From Macrostomum hystrix (lineage: Eukaryota > Platyhelminthes > Macrostomidae), in contig CATNEN010000001.1 of NCBI GenBank assembly GCA_950097015.1, positions 20,451,501-20,515,500 on the forward strand: a stretch of 64,000 nt of DNA, in the 5' to 3' direction. Shown one piece after another: positions 1 through 12,300 of this stretch (its first letter is position 1; every line of letters starts with the position of its first letter). Position numbers and translations under genes: made by a program. Below the pieces are notes generated by a model. It searched no databases and had not been told where the DNA came from. It saw nothing but the letters and a program-made list of their open reading frames with translations.

Positions 1-1079
1 CATGACAGATCTCATGACAGATCTCATGACAAGATCCCATGACAGATCTCATGACAGATCTCATGACAGATCTCATGACAGATCTCATGACAGATCTCAT
101 GACAGATCCCATGACAGATCTCATGACAAGATCCCATGACAGATCCCATAACAAGATCGCAGGTCAAGATCTCATGACAAGATCCCATGACAGATCCCAT
201 GACAGATCCCATGACAGATCTCATGACAGATCTCATGACAAGATCCCATGACAGATCCCATGACAAGATCCCATGACAGATCCCATGACAAGATCCCATA
301 ACAAGATCCCATGACAAGATCCCATGACAAGATCCCATGACAGATCCCCTGACAGATCCCATGACAAGATCCCATGACAAGATCCCATGACAGATCCCAT
401 GACAGATCCCATGACAAGATCCCATGACAAGATCCCATGACAAGATCCCATGACACATCCCATGACAAGATCCCATGACAGATCCCATGACAGATCCCAT
501 GACAAGATCCCATGACAGATCCCATGACAAGATCCCATGACACATCCCATGACAAGATCCCATGACAAGATCCCATGACAAGATCCCATGACACATCCCA
601 TGACAAGATCCCATGACAGATCCCATGACAAGATCCCATGACAGATCCCATGACAAGATCCCATAACAAGATCCCATGACAAGATCCCATGACAAGATCC
701 CATGACAGATCCCCTGACAGATCCCATGACAAGATCCCATGACAAGATCCCATGACAGATCCCATGACAGATCCCATGACAAGATCCCATGACAAGATCC
801 CATGACAAGATCCCATGACACATCCCATGACAAGATCCCATGACAGATCCCATGACAGATCCCATGACAAGATCCCATGACAGATCCCATGACAAGATCC
901 CATGACAAGATCCCATGACACATCCCATGACAAGATCCCATGACAGATCCCATGACAAGATCCCATGACAGATCCCATGACAAGATCCCATGACAAGATC
1001 CCGTGACAGATCCCATGACAAGATCCCATGACAAGATCACATGACAAGATCCCATGACAAGATCCCATGATAAGATCCC
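1..1079. repeat. 12/13-bp minisatellite at the window edge
   Basis: Units reading catgacagatcc and catgacaagatcc alternate without interruption up to about 1079, with occasional single-base variants. The array runs off the left edge, so its full length is unknown. Long open frames across it on both strands are by-products of the repeat and are not genes. Confidence 0.95.
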
Positions 1080-1928
1080 ATTAAAACAGTTATAACAAGT
1101 TTCCAGTCCATTTTCAAGAATATAGTTTTCCAGGATGTCCCAAAGAACAGGCCTATTCAAACTGCTCAAAAGACAGTGGATCAATTGTATGCCCAAGCTT
1201 ATTGAGCAGATCAGGTTGAGAAGTCATGCGAGTTGTTATTTGTTTTTCCACACTTGGGAGAAATTCTCGCCAAATTCCAACAGGCCTTCATGTTTTTTTC
1301 TCTTAATCCATTAGCGCTGAAAATATCCCATATTCTAATAATTCTCCCGTCTAAAACAGTCTAGTTAATGTTTCTCCTCACCTTGCCGCATTTAGCCTGG
1401 TTTGACCAAAAGTTGGGATACTTTGTCACGCCATTAACTCTGTCTCATTTACACTTTGGACTCCAAATGCTGCCTCATTTGCCTGAGTCGATATTTGTCT
1501 GGCTATAAATTTTCCCGGGTAGGGATATTCTCCTGCAGGGCTTCGTTGCCTCGACTTTCTCCTAGCTCTGTTCCCCAAGAAGGGATGAACAAAATGATGT
1601 GCATCATTTCCCGCAGCGGAACCGCTATGAAGTGGCTTTGTGCTGCGCTAGTGAGTCCATTGTTTCCATTGTTCGCCTGTCTTCAAGCGTGCCTGGAACA
1701 AAGAAAGATTGCCCGGGAGAACTGTAGCCAGCGCGAATTGTTTGACAGATCGGAGGCAGAAGTTAAAAGTACATTTTTGTGTATCTCAAGGCATGAGCAG
1801 ACCGTGTCAGGCTTTGATATTTTCTATTTTTAGCCAGATCGGTGAGGGGCCCCTATTTATCTACCCACTTTATCGATCCATATTTATCGATCGAACGTTC
1901 ATGGTTACATTCCTAAGTTAGTTACTTG
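1080..1928. other. Non-coding stretch, no gene recognised
   Basis: Single-copy sequence between the edge array and the first SINE. Short open frames near 1456-1920 have no recognisable protein signature, and I see no splice-bounded exon. It may be intronic or 5' flanking sequence of the PLC-beta gene, whose first exons were not located. Confidence 0.5.
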
Positions 1929-2231
1929 TGGTGAGAGGCAGACCGATTAACGCGCTTGTCTCTCGTAACAAGGTCCGGAGCTCGATTCCGCGGAGAGAAG
2001 GCTTGGGGGCTTGTCATGCAATTTACGCCCTTGAAGGCCGACCTCCAAGGCACAGTGAGAGTGTACACTGACTGACGGTGAGAAAATCAGGGCAGATGTA
2101 CACACCCGTGTACGTGGTGCTCAGGAGTCAGCGAAATGGGCAGATTTGCCTCCTCGCTGGCTGCGGGTCTAGTGTCACCGAATGATGTGCCAATTGCCCG
2201 CAGCCCTCCTGCAATTATTATTATTATTATT
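1929..2231 (+). repeat. tRNA-derived SINE, family 1
   Basis: The copy starts with a tRNA-like head: an A-box-like gaggcagaccgattaacgcg and a B-box-like gagctcgattccgcgg. It continues with the family body and ends in an (att)n tail. The same body occurs at 3475, 12232, 17690, 38868, 44304, 45540, 57968 and 62428. It is a non-coding retroposon that depends on a LINE for movement. Confidence 0.8.
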
Positions 2232-3474
2232 GGCTCTCAACTATTTTAGTAAATATTAAACAAGTATTCAAAACCCTATTCACACAATAATGAGGGAGTA
2301 CTTTTAATTTTCGTATTTTTCATTTTTAAAGACAAGTTAGCAACACCCTTGCCCTCGGAAGTAAAATATTTCTATTCGTGTTTTTTTCTTAATAGCATAC
2401 AAGACACAACCAAATACTAAACCGAGTATCATCTTTGGTCCTTAAAAATTATGAAAATTATTTATATTTATTTTCTAAATATCGACAGTCAAAGCGCTAT
2501 GACAACTAAAAAATTAATTATGTTTTTGTTAAAAACGTTTGTTAAGTGGTAACTCACTAACTGATCAATCATATATTCGATTTTCATAATTTTAGTCGGT
2601 CAATAAAGCAACAATTTTTTTCCTTTGATGCAGATGATTGCATTGCAAAATAACTATAATCCGGCCAATGAGAAATTGTGAATTTTTATTCATCTAATGG
2701 ACTGGATGATCGAGCATATTCGGTAGCACTAAGCTGTTTTGCATTTGCACTCAATTAGGCACTGTGGCTTGAAAATTTTGCACCAGTTTAAAGAGAAGCA
2801 TTGCGTATATCAATTCGATAGATTTCTGTAAGCCGGAGGTATACTCGTATTTATTGAGTTTTAATAGACCTACACCAATTTAACTGGCCAAATGTGGCTT
2901 TTTGAGGCCATAAATCAGTGAGCGACTTATCGGCCATAATCCTGCCCAGTGCATGGCGTGTCTTCTCAACGCCTTGTGGATTAGCACGATTTTGAGTACG
3001 AGCTTTGATTTGGAGATGCCGCGCCCCTGTGGAAAACCTTGGAATTGTGGGCTGGGTGATTTTGTACTGAGATAGGATTTCCTAATCTGATTGACCATGA
3101 GCTAATGATCCCTATATGGCTCTTGGGATCAGCAAAGAATGGGATGGAGGTTCATAAGTGTAAGTTGACAGGGTGACAGGTGACGATTGTGAAACCTGAG
3201 ACCATGCGCATGTGCCAACAAAGTCGACTTTTCGGAAACTCATTAGCGACAAATTCTCACCGCGGGGTTGGTTTACCTTTGTCCGCTTCAGGTTCCCCGT
3301 TTCGTTTGTGTAGTTGACTCTCTCCATGGCTGTCTGTCTGTCTTTTATTCAGTTCCGTGTTTGCTTTTCCTGGAAACTGCTCTGCTCAGGTCCTACCTGA
3401 AGAAGGGGAATTTCTAGTAACTGCTTCAACCAGTAGCTGTCAAAATTATTCATTGCTGACCCGTAATGCATCGG
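2232..3474. other. Non-coding stretch, no gene recognised
   Basis: AT-rich single-copy DNA between two SINE copies. Open frames near 2880-3330 lack any family signature. Nothing here could be assigned as an exon of the downstream PLC-beta gene. Confidence 0.45.
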
Positions 3475-3743
3475 AATCAGTCGCAGAGCGGTTTGCCCTG
3501 GGCTCGATTCCGCGGCGAGGCCACATTCCTCTGGGTTGCAGCCGCGGAGAGAAGGCTTGGGGGCTTGTCGTGCAATTTATGCCCTTGAGGGCCAACCTCC
3601 AAGGCACAGTGAGAGTGTACACTGCCTGTTTTCGGCAGTTTAAGTTTTCGGATGTAACACACCTGTGTGAGTGTGTGCTCAGGAGTCAGCGAAATGGGCA
3701 GAATTGCCTCCTTGCTGGCTCCTTATGCAATTATTATTATTAT
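3475..3743 (+). repeat. tRNA-derived SINE, family 1 (head truncated)
   Basis: Family-1 SINE in the same orientation as the copy at 1929. The tRNA-like head is shortened, with the B-box-like ggctcgattccgcggcga still clear. The body is typical and the copy ends in an (att)n tail. Apparent open frames across it are not genes. Confidence 0.8.
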
Positions 3744-4155
3744 CAAAGCGTGGAATTGTTGCCATAACCACAAAGTCACTATAGACTTTACTCAATGGAA
3801 AGAAGGAGCTCAAAATATAAAAATAAACAAAAGCAACACAAATATTTCCTAAACCATTACCTACAAGCCGGTACCCCGTGTCTGATAGCTTTTATCCTTT
3901 GCATCCAGTTTTCGTCTAAGGCATCTTAATGGTTCATTGGGTGTGGCACGAGAGACAGGCATCAAATAAAATCCAGTCTGCCGCGATTGAGAACCGCCCC
4001 TGACCTGCCCCGCCCAGTTTGAGTATTTTCACTATTAACAGGATTGATCAGATCCGATTTTATGGTCCATTATGAGTCTGAATTAATTAATGATTATGAC
4101 TCATTTAAAAGAAAGTTGGATGCACCGGAAATTTTAGGACTCATCCATACCGCAG

Positions 4156-7100
4156 ATTGTTACATTGAAAGTTGACTCAAAGGGCTACCTGCTCTACTGG
4201 CAAGCGGCCAATGGGGTAAGACTGACTATCATTTTATCTGCATAATTTTCAGCCAAAGTGCTGGGGTGAGGTTTATTTGACCCCGCTGATGTCTATGGCC
4301 GGGGCTATGGGCGTTAAAATTGAGCCACACTCGAGAGCCGACCAATCGGCAACGAGTGGACGAAGAGCCTGGAGTGAGGAGGTGGTCGTTCTGCGTGACG
4401 TCTAGGGGGGTTCGAGGTGATGAAAATTTATTGCAACTTTGAGAGCCAACCAATCAGCAATCAGCGAAGAGATAAGGCCATGTGGTAAGACTCTCGGGTA
4501 GACTAGCGGCGAGGGGCTGTGACTGATCAAATATTCTAGCCAATCAGCATGAAGGAGAGGGTAAGAAGATTGGAGTGAGGTGGTCGCATTTAATGGTTAC
4601 TCTCGACGTTAAAAACTAAATAAGACACTGAAGCAGAAAATAGAAGGAATATAATAGTACATTTCATTCCAGGATGTGGACTACCTGGAGATGTCCTTTA
4701 TTCGCGACACCCGCTGCGGTCGTAGCGCCCGACTGCCGAAGGTAAAAAACTCCCATTTAATCTTCCCATTATTAAACCACATTGATGCAAAAAGCGCCAA
4801 AAAAACAGAAAAAATCCAATTTGTTTGAGAATAAAAGTAAGAAAAAGTATATTGCTGCAAGCAGCATGAAGTACACCAGGACTGTGGTGTGTGGCGCACT
4901 CAAGTAGTTGAATGCGTTGAGGTCGCTGAGGCGGCTGAGATATTGAACTATGGCGTGGCCGACGTTATAGAGGCTTGAGGACGGTGGGTAAGGGTTGAGA
5001 GAAAGACAGACAGAGGCTGAAAGGCCACTCACCTCGGTTTGAGTAGATGATATATCATCATATTTGCTAAATATTGATGCATAAAACACTCGTATGCATG
5101 GGCGTGTGAGGTAAAGCTCAAAGACTCGGGATAGGGATAAGGACCAGAGACAATCGCCCTAGGGCCAGCATTGAGAGGGAGTGGCGAAGAAGCAGGAATT
5201 TATTGATGGAATGGACCAGTTTGTGTAACAGATTCGCCTACTGTGTGAGAAGGGATACTCGATGAGGTTAATGGGAGGGGCGAGGGTCTCTAGGGTTACT
5301 GTCCTCTTTGACTCTAGAAGAAGCCTCGAAGCTGATAAACAGATTGATAAGCCCTGCTATTGGCTTAACCTGTTAGACACTTGCGTTACCTGTTAGACAC
5401 TTGCGCTACCTGTTAGACACTTGCGTTACCTGTGAGACACTTGCGCTACCTGTTAGACACTTGCGTTACCTGTTAGACACTTGCGTTACCTGTGAGACAC
5501 TTGCGTTATGTGTTAGACACTTGCGTTACCTGTGAGACACTTGCGTTACGTGTTAGACAGTGTCTTTCACAACTGTTAGACTGTGTATTTCATACCTGTT
5601 AGACAGTGTATTTCATACCTGTTAGACAGTGTATTTCATACCTGTTAGACAGTGTATTTCATACCTGTTAGACAGTGTATTTCATACCTGTTAGACAGTG
5701 TATTTCATACCTGTTAGACAGTGTATTTCATACCTGTTAGACAGTGTGTTTCATTCCTGTTAGACAGTGTGTTTCATACCTGTTAGACAGTGTATTTCAT
5801 ACCTGTTAGACAGTGTGTTTTATTCCTCATAGACAGTGCGTTTCATACCTGTTAGACAGTGTATTTCATACCTGTTAGACAGTGTATTTCATACCTGTTA
5901 GACAGTGTGTTTCATTCCTGTTAGACAGTGTGTTTCATACCTGTTAGACAGTGTCTTTCACACCTGTTAGACAGTGTATTTCATACCTGTTAGACAGTGT
6001 ATTTCATACCTGTTAGACAGTGTGTTTCATACCTGTTAGACAGTGTGTTTCATACCTGTTAGACAGTGTATTTCATACCTGTTAGACAGTGTATTTCATA
6101 CCTGTTAGACAGTGTGTTTCATTCCTGTTAGACAGTGTGTTTCATACCTGTTAGACAGTGTCTTTCACACCTGTTAGACAGTGTATTTCATACCTGTTAG
6201 ACAGTGTATTTCATACCTGTTAGACAGTGTGTTTCATTCCTGTTAGACAGTGTGTTTCATACCTGTTAGACAGTGTCTTTCACACCTGTTAGACAGTGTA
6301 TTTCATACCTGTTAGACAGTGTATTTCATACCTGTTAGACAGTGTGTTTCATACCTGTTAGACTGTGTATTTTATTCCTGTTAGACAGTGTGTTTCATAC
6401 CTGTTAGACAGTGTGTTTCATTCCTGTTATTAACATTAAAAAATGATTAAAACGTGTTAGACAGTTGAAAGTAAGCTAGTCTGATAAATTATCCAGTTGT
6501 TTAATAAATGTTTGTTTAAATATTTAAACATTTTCTGAACTTTCATACTTTAATTTGAGCAGGATCCAAAACTTCGCGAGGCGTGCACCCAGTTTGGTGG
6601 TGGTGGTGGTGCTGCTGCTGCTCTGGAAGACCGCAGCATCAGTGTAGTCTATGGCTCTGATTTAGTCAACCAACAGTGGGTCAATTTTGTTGCCGCTACT
6701 AAAGAAATTGCTCAGGTAAAAAATTATGTCTATAGTTTCTTCTAAGATAATTTTTTCGCGCAAATAAGTTAATTTGAAGAACTAAAGCAACTAATGACCT
6801 TTATTGTACGAGTACAATGTCCAGACAGCCGTCCTATGAAATATAAAGAATCTAGTTAGTGCAAAAGCTCTCATTACTTAACTAGCACTCTAATTAGTCC
6901 TGTTAGTCTTAGCCTACGAGGGGTCACTAGAACTTGGCGATGGTTTGGCTAATTTGATTCAAACTATTTTAGCCCTGATGTTCAGTTAATGTGTAGCTTC
7001 ATTATTATTGTAGAATAATGGAATCTCTGTTTAACAAGCTTCGATTGAAACTGATCAATGAAAGGTTCAATTACCTGTTAAACAATGGAGTTACCTGTTA

Positions 7101-9312
7101 ACCAGTGGGAGTCACCTGTTAGACTGTGGGAGTTACCTGTCTAACAATGGGAGTTACCTGTTAAACAATGGAGATACCTGTTAACCAGTGGGAGTTACCT
7201 GCTGTTAGACAGTGGGGGTAACCCATTAGACACCGAAATTACCTGTTAGACACTAGGGTTACCTGTTAGACACTAGAGTTACGTGTTAGACACCAAAGTT
7301 ACCTGTTAGACACAAAAGTTACCTCTTAGACACTAGCTTTACCTGTTAGACACCAAAGTTACCTATTAGACACTAGAGTTACCTGCTAGACACTAGAGTT
7401 ACCTGTTAGACACTAGAGTTACCTTTTAGACACTAGAGTTACCTGTTAGACACTAGAGTTACCTGTTAGACACTAGAGTTACCTGTTAGACACTAGAGTT
7501 ACCTGTTAGACACTAGAGTTACCTGATAGACACTAGAGTTACCTGCTAGACACCGAAATTACCTGTTAGACACTAGAGTTACCTGTTAGACACTAGAGTT
7601 ACCTGCTAGACACTAGAGTTACCTGCTAGACACTAGAGTTACCTGTTAGACACTAGAGTTACCTGTTAGACACTAGAGTTACCTGTTAGACACTAGAGTT
7701 ACCTGTTAGACACTAGAGTTACCTGCTAGACACTAGAGTTACCTGTTAGACACTAGAGTTACCTGTTAGACACTAGAGTTACCTGCTAGACACTAGAGTT
7801 ACCTGCTAGACACTAGAGTTACCTGTTAGACACTAGAGTTACCTGTTAGACACTAGAGTTACCTGTTAGACACTAGAGTTACCTCTTAGACACCGAAATT
7901 ACCTGTTAGACACTAGAGTTACCTGTTAGACACCAAAGTTACCTGTTAGACACAAAGTTACCTGTTAGACGTGTTAAATATATGACACTTGAAGAAACGT
8001 TTTAGATTCTTGCGGTTACCTGTCGGGTCTCCAGAATGCAAAGTACTAAAACCAAAAAACTCTATCCCATCAGCTCTGGACAGTCGAGATGTTCTCCTGC
8101 GCTGTCAATATTCTTTCGATGAACCCGTCATTCTTTGAACTGCTGGAACGAGCCTGGACTAAACTAACCGTGTGTCGCGACGCTGAAGACAGAATTCCTG
8201 TAAAGAGGTCTGTCGTCAGCTTTTTCTCGTCATCAGCTTAATTCTAATCTTCTAGGGAATAGATCAGATTTAAAGAGAACTTTTACGGATTTCAACTCTA
8301 TTTTGCAGTATTTTACGACTCATCGCTGCTCACAAAGACGACAGAAAAAGAGTTGAGAAGGCTTTGTCTAGCTGCAAGCTGCTGTCATCCAAGGTTTGGT
8401 CGGGATTTCCTAATTAAACACCTGCGTTTAACATTTTTAACTCTTTATTCTAACTCTTTATTCTTCATTGATTAGCCTGACTTCATCGATGCCAAGGCTC
8501 TGACACTGCCGGCCTTCTTGAAGTTCTTCGCCTGCCTTTGCCCCAGACAGGAGATCGACCAGCTCTGCCAGGAACTGTGAGTCAATGCACTCACTCACTC
8601 ACTCACTCACTCACTCACTCACCCACTTATTCACTCACTCACTCACTCACTCACTCACTCACTCACTCACTCACTCACTCACTCACTCACTCACTCACTC
8701 ACTCACTCACTCACTCACTCACTCACTCACTCACTCACTCTCTCACTCACTCACTCACTCACTCACTCACTCACTCACTCACTCACTCACTCACTCACTC
8801 ACTCACTCACTCACCCACTTATTCACTCACTCACTCACTCACTCACTCACTCACTCACTCACTCACTCACTCACTCACTCACTCACTCACTCACTCACTC
8901 ACTCACTCACTCACTCACTCACTCACTCACTCACTCACTCACTCACTCACTCACTCACTCGCTCACTCACTCACTCACTCACTCACTCACTCATTCACTC
9001 ACTCACTCACTCACTCACTCACTCACTCACTCACTCACTCACTCACTCTCTCACTCACTCACTCACTCACTCACTCCTTCACTGCTCACTCACTCACTCA
9101 CTCACTCACTCACTCACTCACCCACTCCGGCAGCAATCCATCCAGCTCCAAGTCGAAGCAGCCCCAGCTGAGCATTGCTCAATTTGTCCGACTGCTCAAC
9201 GAGCGCCAACGTGATCCGCGGCTGAACGAGATTCTCTACCCCTACGCCAACGAGGCCAAGGCCCGCGAGCTCATTCAGAAGTACGAGCCGGATCCCAGTC
9301 TGGCAGCCAAAG
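4156..9312 (+). CDS. PLC-beta exons 1-7: PH end and EF-hand region
   Basis: Exons: 4156-4215, 4673-4741, 6563-6715, 8074-8207, 8309-8393, 8476-8576, 9134-9312. The first encodes [15 protein letters not shown] and the second [15 protein letters not shown], both closely resembling the PLC-beta PH domain. Exons 3-7 give the EF-hand-like region, with [35 protein letters not shown] and ending near QKYEPDP. Exon 3 carries a short Gly/Ala run. The donor of exon 4 (AG followed by gtctgt) is weak but keeps the frame. The intron between exons 6 and 7 is the (tcac)n array. Confidence 0.9.
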
Positions 9313-12300
9313 GTGAGGCAAAACAACAGCCTGACCGGCTGTTTCCAATCGGATTTTATTTCTCCCATCTCCGCCCTGTCTACCCGCAGACCAGTTGAGC
9401 AGTGCCGGCCTGGAGGCATTCCTTATGTCCACGGACAACAGCCTGATCCCGTGGGATAAACTAGACATCAGCCAGGACATGGATCAGCCTTTGTCGCATT
9501 ATTTCATTAACTCTTCGCATAACACCTACCTGGCTGGTGAGACTGTCACGGCTGGTTGCTTATAACCACCCACCTGTCCTTCAGGTATCCCTCCACCTGT
9601 CCTTCAGGTATCCCTCCACTTGTCCTTCAGGTATCATTCCACCTGTCCTTCAGGTATCACTCCACCTGTCCTTCAGGTATCCTTCCACCTGTCCTTCAGG
9701 TATCCTTCCACCTGTCCTTCAGGTATCCCTCCACCTGTCCTTCAGGTATCCCTCCACCTGTCCTTCAGGTATCACTCCACCTGTCCTTCAGGTATCACTC
9801 CACCTGTCCTTCAGGTATCCTTCTACCTGTCCTTCAGGTATCACTCCACCTGTCCTTCAGGTATCCTTCTACCTGTCCTTCAGGTATCACTCCACCTGTC
9901 CTTCAGGTATCACTCCACCTGTCCTTCAGGTATCCTTCCACCTGTCCTTCAGTTATAACTCCACCTGTCCTTCAGGTATAACTCCACCTGTCCTTCAGGT
10001 ATGACTCAGAAGTGCCACTCCACCTGTCCTTCAGGTATTCCTCTTCTTCATCATTATTTTCCCCCCCATTCCTCAGGCCATCAGCTCACCGGCAAGAGCT
10101 CAGTGGAGATGTACAGGCAGGTTCTACTAACCGGCTGTCGCTGCGTCGAGTTGGACTGCTGGGACGGCAAAGGCGCTGACGAAGAGCCGACTGTCACGCA
10201 TGGCTTCACGATGTGCTCAGAAGTGTCATTCAGGGTGAGTTCGAAACTATCGACCTAGAAATGTCTATGGATTAGCAAAGGCGTCATCAATTAAGTTAAT
10301 ATTTGATTTCTAGGAAACTATGGAGGCAATCGCGGAGACGGCATTCAAAGTTTCAGATTTTCCGGTCATTCTGTCGTTTGAAAATCACTGCTCGTAAGTG
10401 TGAATCTTTCCAATCCGGAAATCTAATTTGGCGTCAAAATGAACTCAAATGCAAAAACTGAAATCCTCAGACCCAAGCAGCAGGCCAAGATGGTGAAATT
10501 AATCAAGGATTATCTGGGCGACAGGATTCTGGCCCATCCGTTGGATTCGCATCCGGTGAGTTTTCAAACTTTCAATCGAGTTTGAATTGGCGCCAGTTTG
10601 TTATTTCAAAGAAATCAAGTCTCGAATTTCAGTTAAAACCCGGAACTCCGCTGCCAAGTCCGGATCTGCTGAGAGGAAAATTTCTTATTAAAAACAAGAA
10701 GCGTCACTTCAAAAAATCTGGTAAAATAGTGAAAGTGAGATACGATATTTCTGATGCATTTAAACAAAATGTCTTCTTTTTTAAATAATTGACGTATTAC
10801 TAGCCAAGCCAGGAGATGCGATTGCTGAGGAAGAAAACTCACTAGAAACTGACTCTGCGACTGAAGACTTCGTCGCTGGCAAAGGTGAGCTGTGCTCATA
10901 TGAGTAGCTTTTAGAGTGTTAAATATTCAGCTATCTATCAGCTAAGGTGTTAGATATCAGCTAAGGTGTTAGATATCAGCTAAGGTGTTAGATATCAGCT
11001 AAGGTGTTAGATATTCAGCTTTGATGTTAGATATCAGCTAAGGTGTTAGATATCAGCTAAGGTGTTAGATATCAGCTAAGGTGTTAGATATTCAGCTTTG
11101 ATGTTAGATATCAGCTAGGGTGTTAGATATTCAGCTAGGGTGTTAGATATCGGCAAGGGTGTTAGATATCAGCTTGGGTGTTAGATATCAGCTAAGGTGT
11201 TAGATATTCAGCTTTGGTGTTAGATCTCCAGTTCCTGATGTTCAAACAACCACTCGAAGCAGACCCAGAAGACGCAGCCGATGAGGACGCTGATGAGGAG
11301 GATCCGGAGCTGAAGAAGCTACGCGAGAGCGCCGAGAAGGCGGCGGCCACGTCAGCGGCTGCAGCGGCGGCTTCATCAAAGGAGCCCGAGACACTGTCTG
11401 AAATATCAGCCATGGTCAACTACATGGAGCCGGCGCCGTTCTACTCCTTTGAGTATGCCGCCAGTGAGTAAATTGCCCCCCCATATCAAGCCCGGCTCAC
11501 CAGCTGTCACTGTGCTCAAACTTTTTTAAACATTTTCTGCAAAGAGAAAAATGCCGCCTACGAATGCTGCTCAATTTCTGAGAACAGCGCCACCAACCTG
11601 CTCAAGGAGGCGCCAGAGGACTTTGTCAAGTGAGTGAGGTCTTTAACACTACTCTTGCTACTCATTCTACTCCCTCATTCTACCCCCTCATTCTACCCCT
11701 CATTCTACCCACTCATTCTACCTCCTCATTCTACCCCCTCATTCTACCCCTCATTCTACCCCCTCATTCTACCCCTCATTCTACCCCCTCATTCTACCCC
11801 CTCATTCTACCCCCTCATTCTACACCCTCATTCTACACCCTCATTCTACACCCTCATTCTACCCCCTCATTCTACCCCCTCATTCTACCCCCCTCATTCT
11901 ACCCCTCGCATTCAATCCTCCTCATCCTATCCTATTTATTCTATCCCGTTCATTCTACCCCCTTCTTATTTTACAGCTTCAACAAGAGGCAAATCAGCCG
12001 GATTTACCCCAAGGGCACTAGGGTGGATTCCAGCAACTACATGCCCCAGCTGTTCTGGAACGCCGGTTGTCAACTGGTGGCGCTCAACTTTCAATCTCTG
12101 GGTGAGGCAGACTGGACATAATCCTGTTAGACGCAATAATTTACCTGTTAGACACCTTAATCTACCTTCTGAATACGTTATTCTACCTGGTAGACACACT
12201 AATCAACCGCGTACATACGTTAATCTACGAATTAATAATAATAATAATAATTGCAGGAGGGTTGCGGGCAATGGCACATCATTTGGTGACACTAGACCCG

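Noticed and set aside
1-1079. Possible CRISPR array
   Set aside because: Head-to-tail repeats without unique spacers, in a eukaryotic context.
24-1196. Long open frames on both strands
   Set aside because: Pure translation of the 12/13-bp minisatellite; no start context, no family signature.
8538-9398. 286-codon open frame ending in PLC-beta sequence
   Set aside because: It reads through the (TCAC)n intron into exon 7, but its upstream part is out of frame with exon 6. Splicing from 8576 to 9134 explains the coding sequence.
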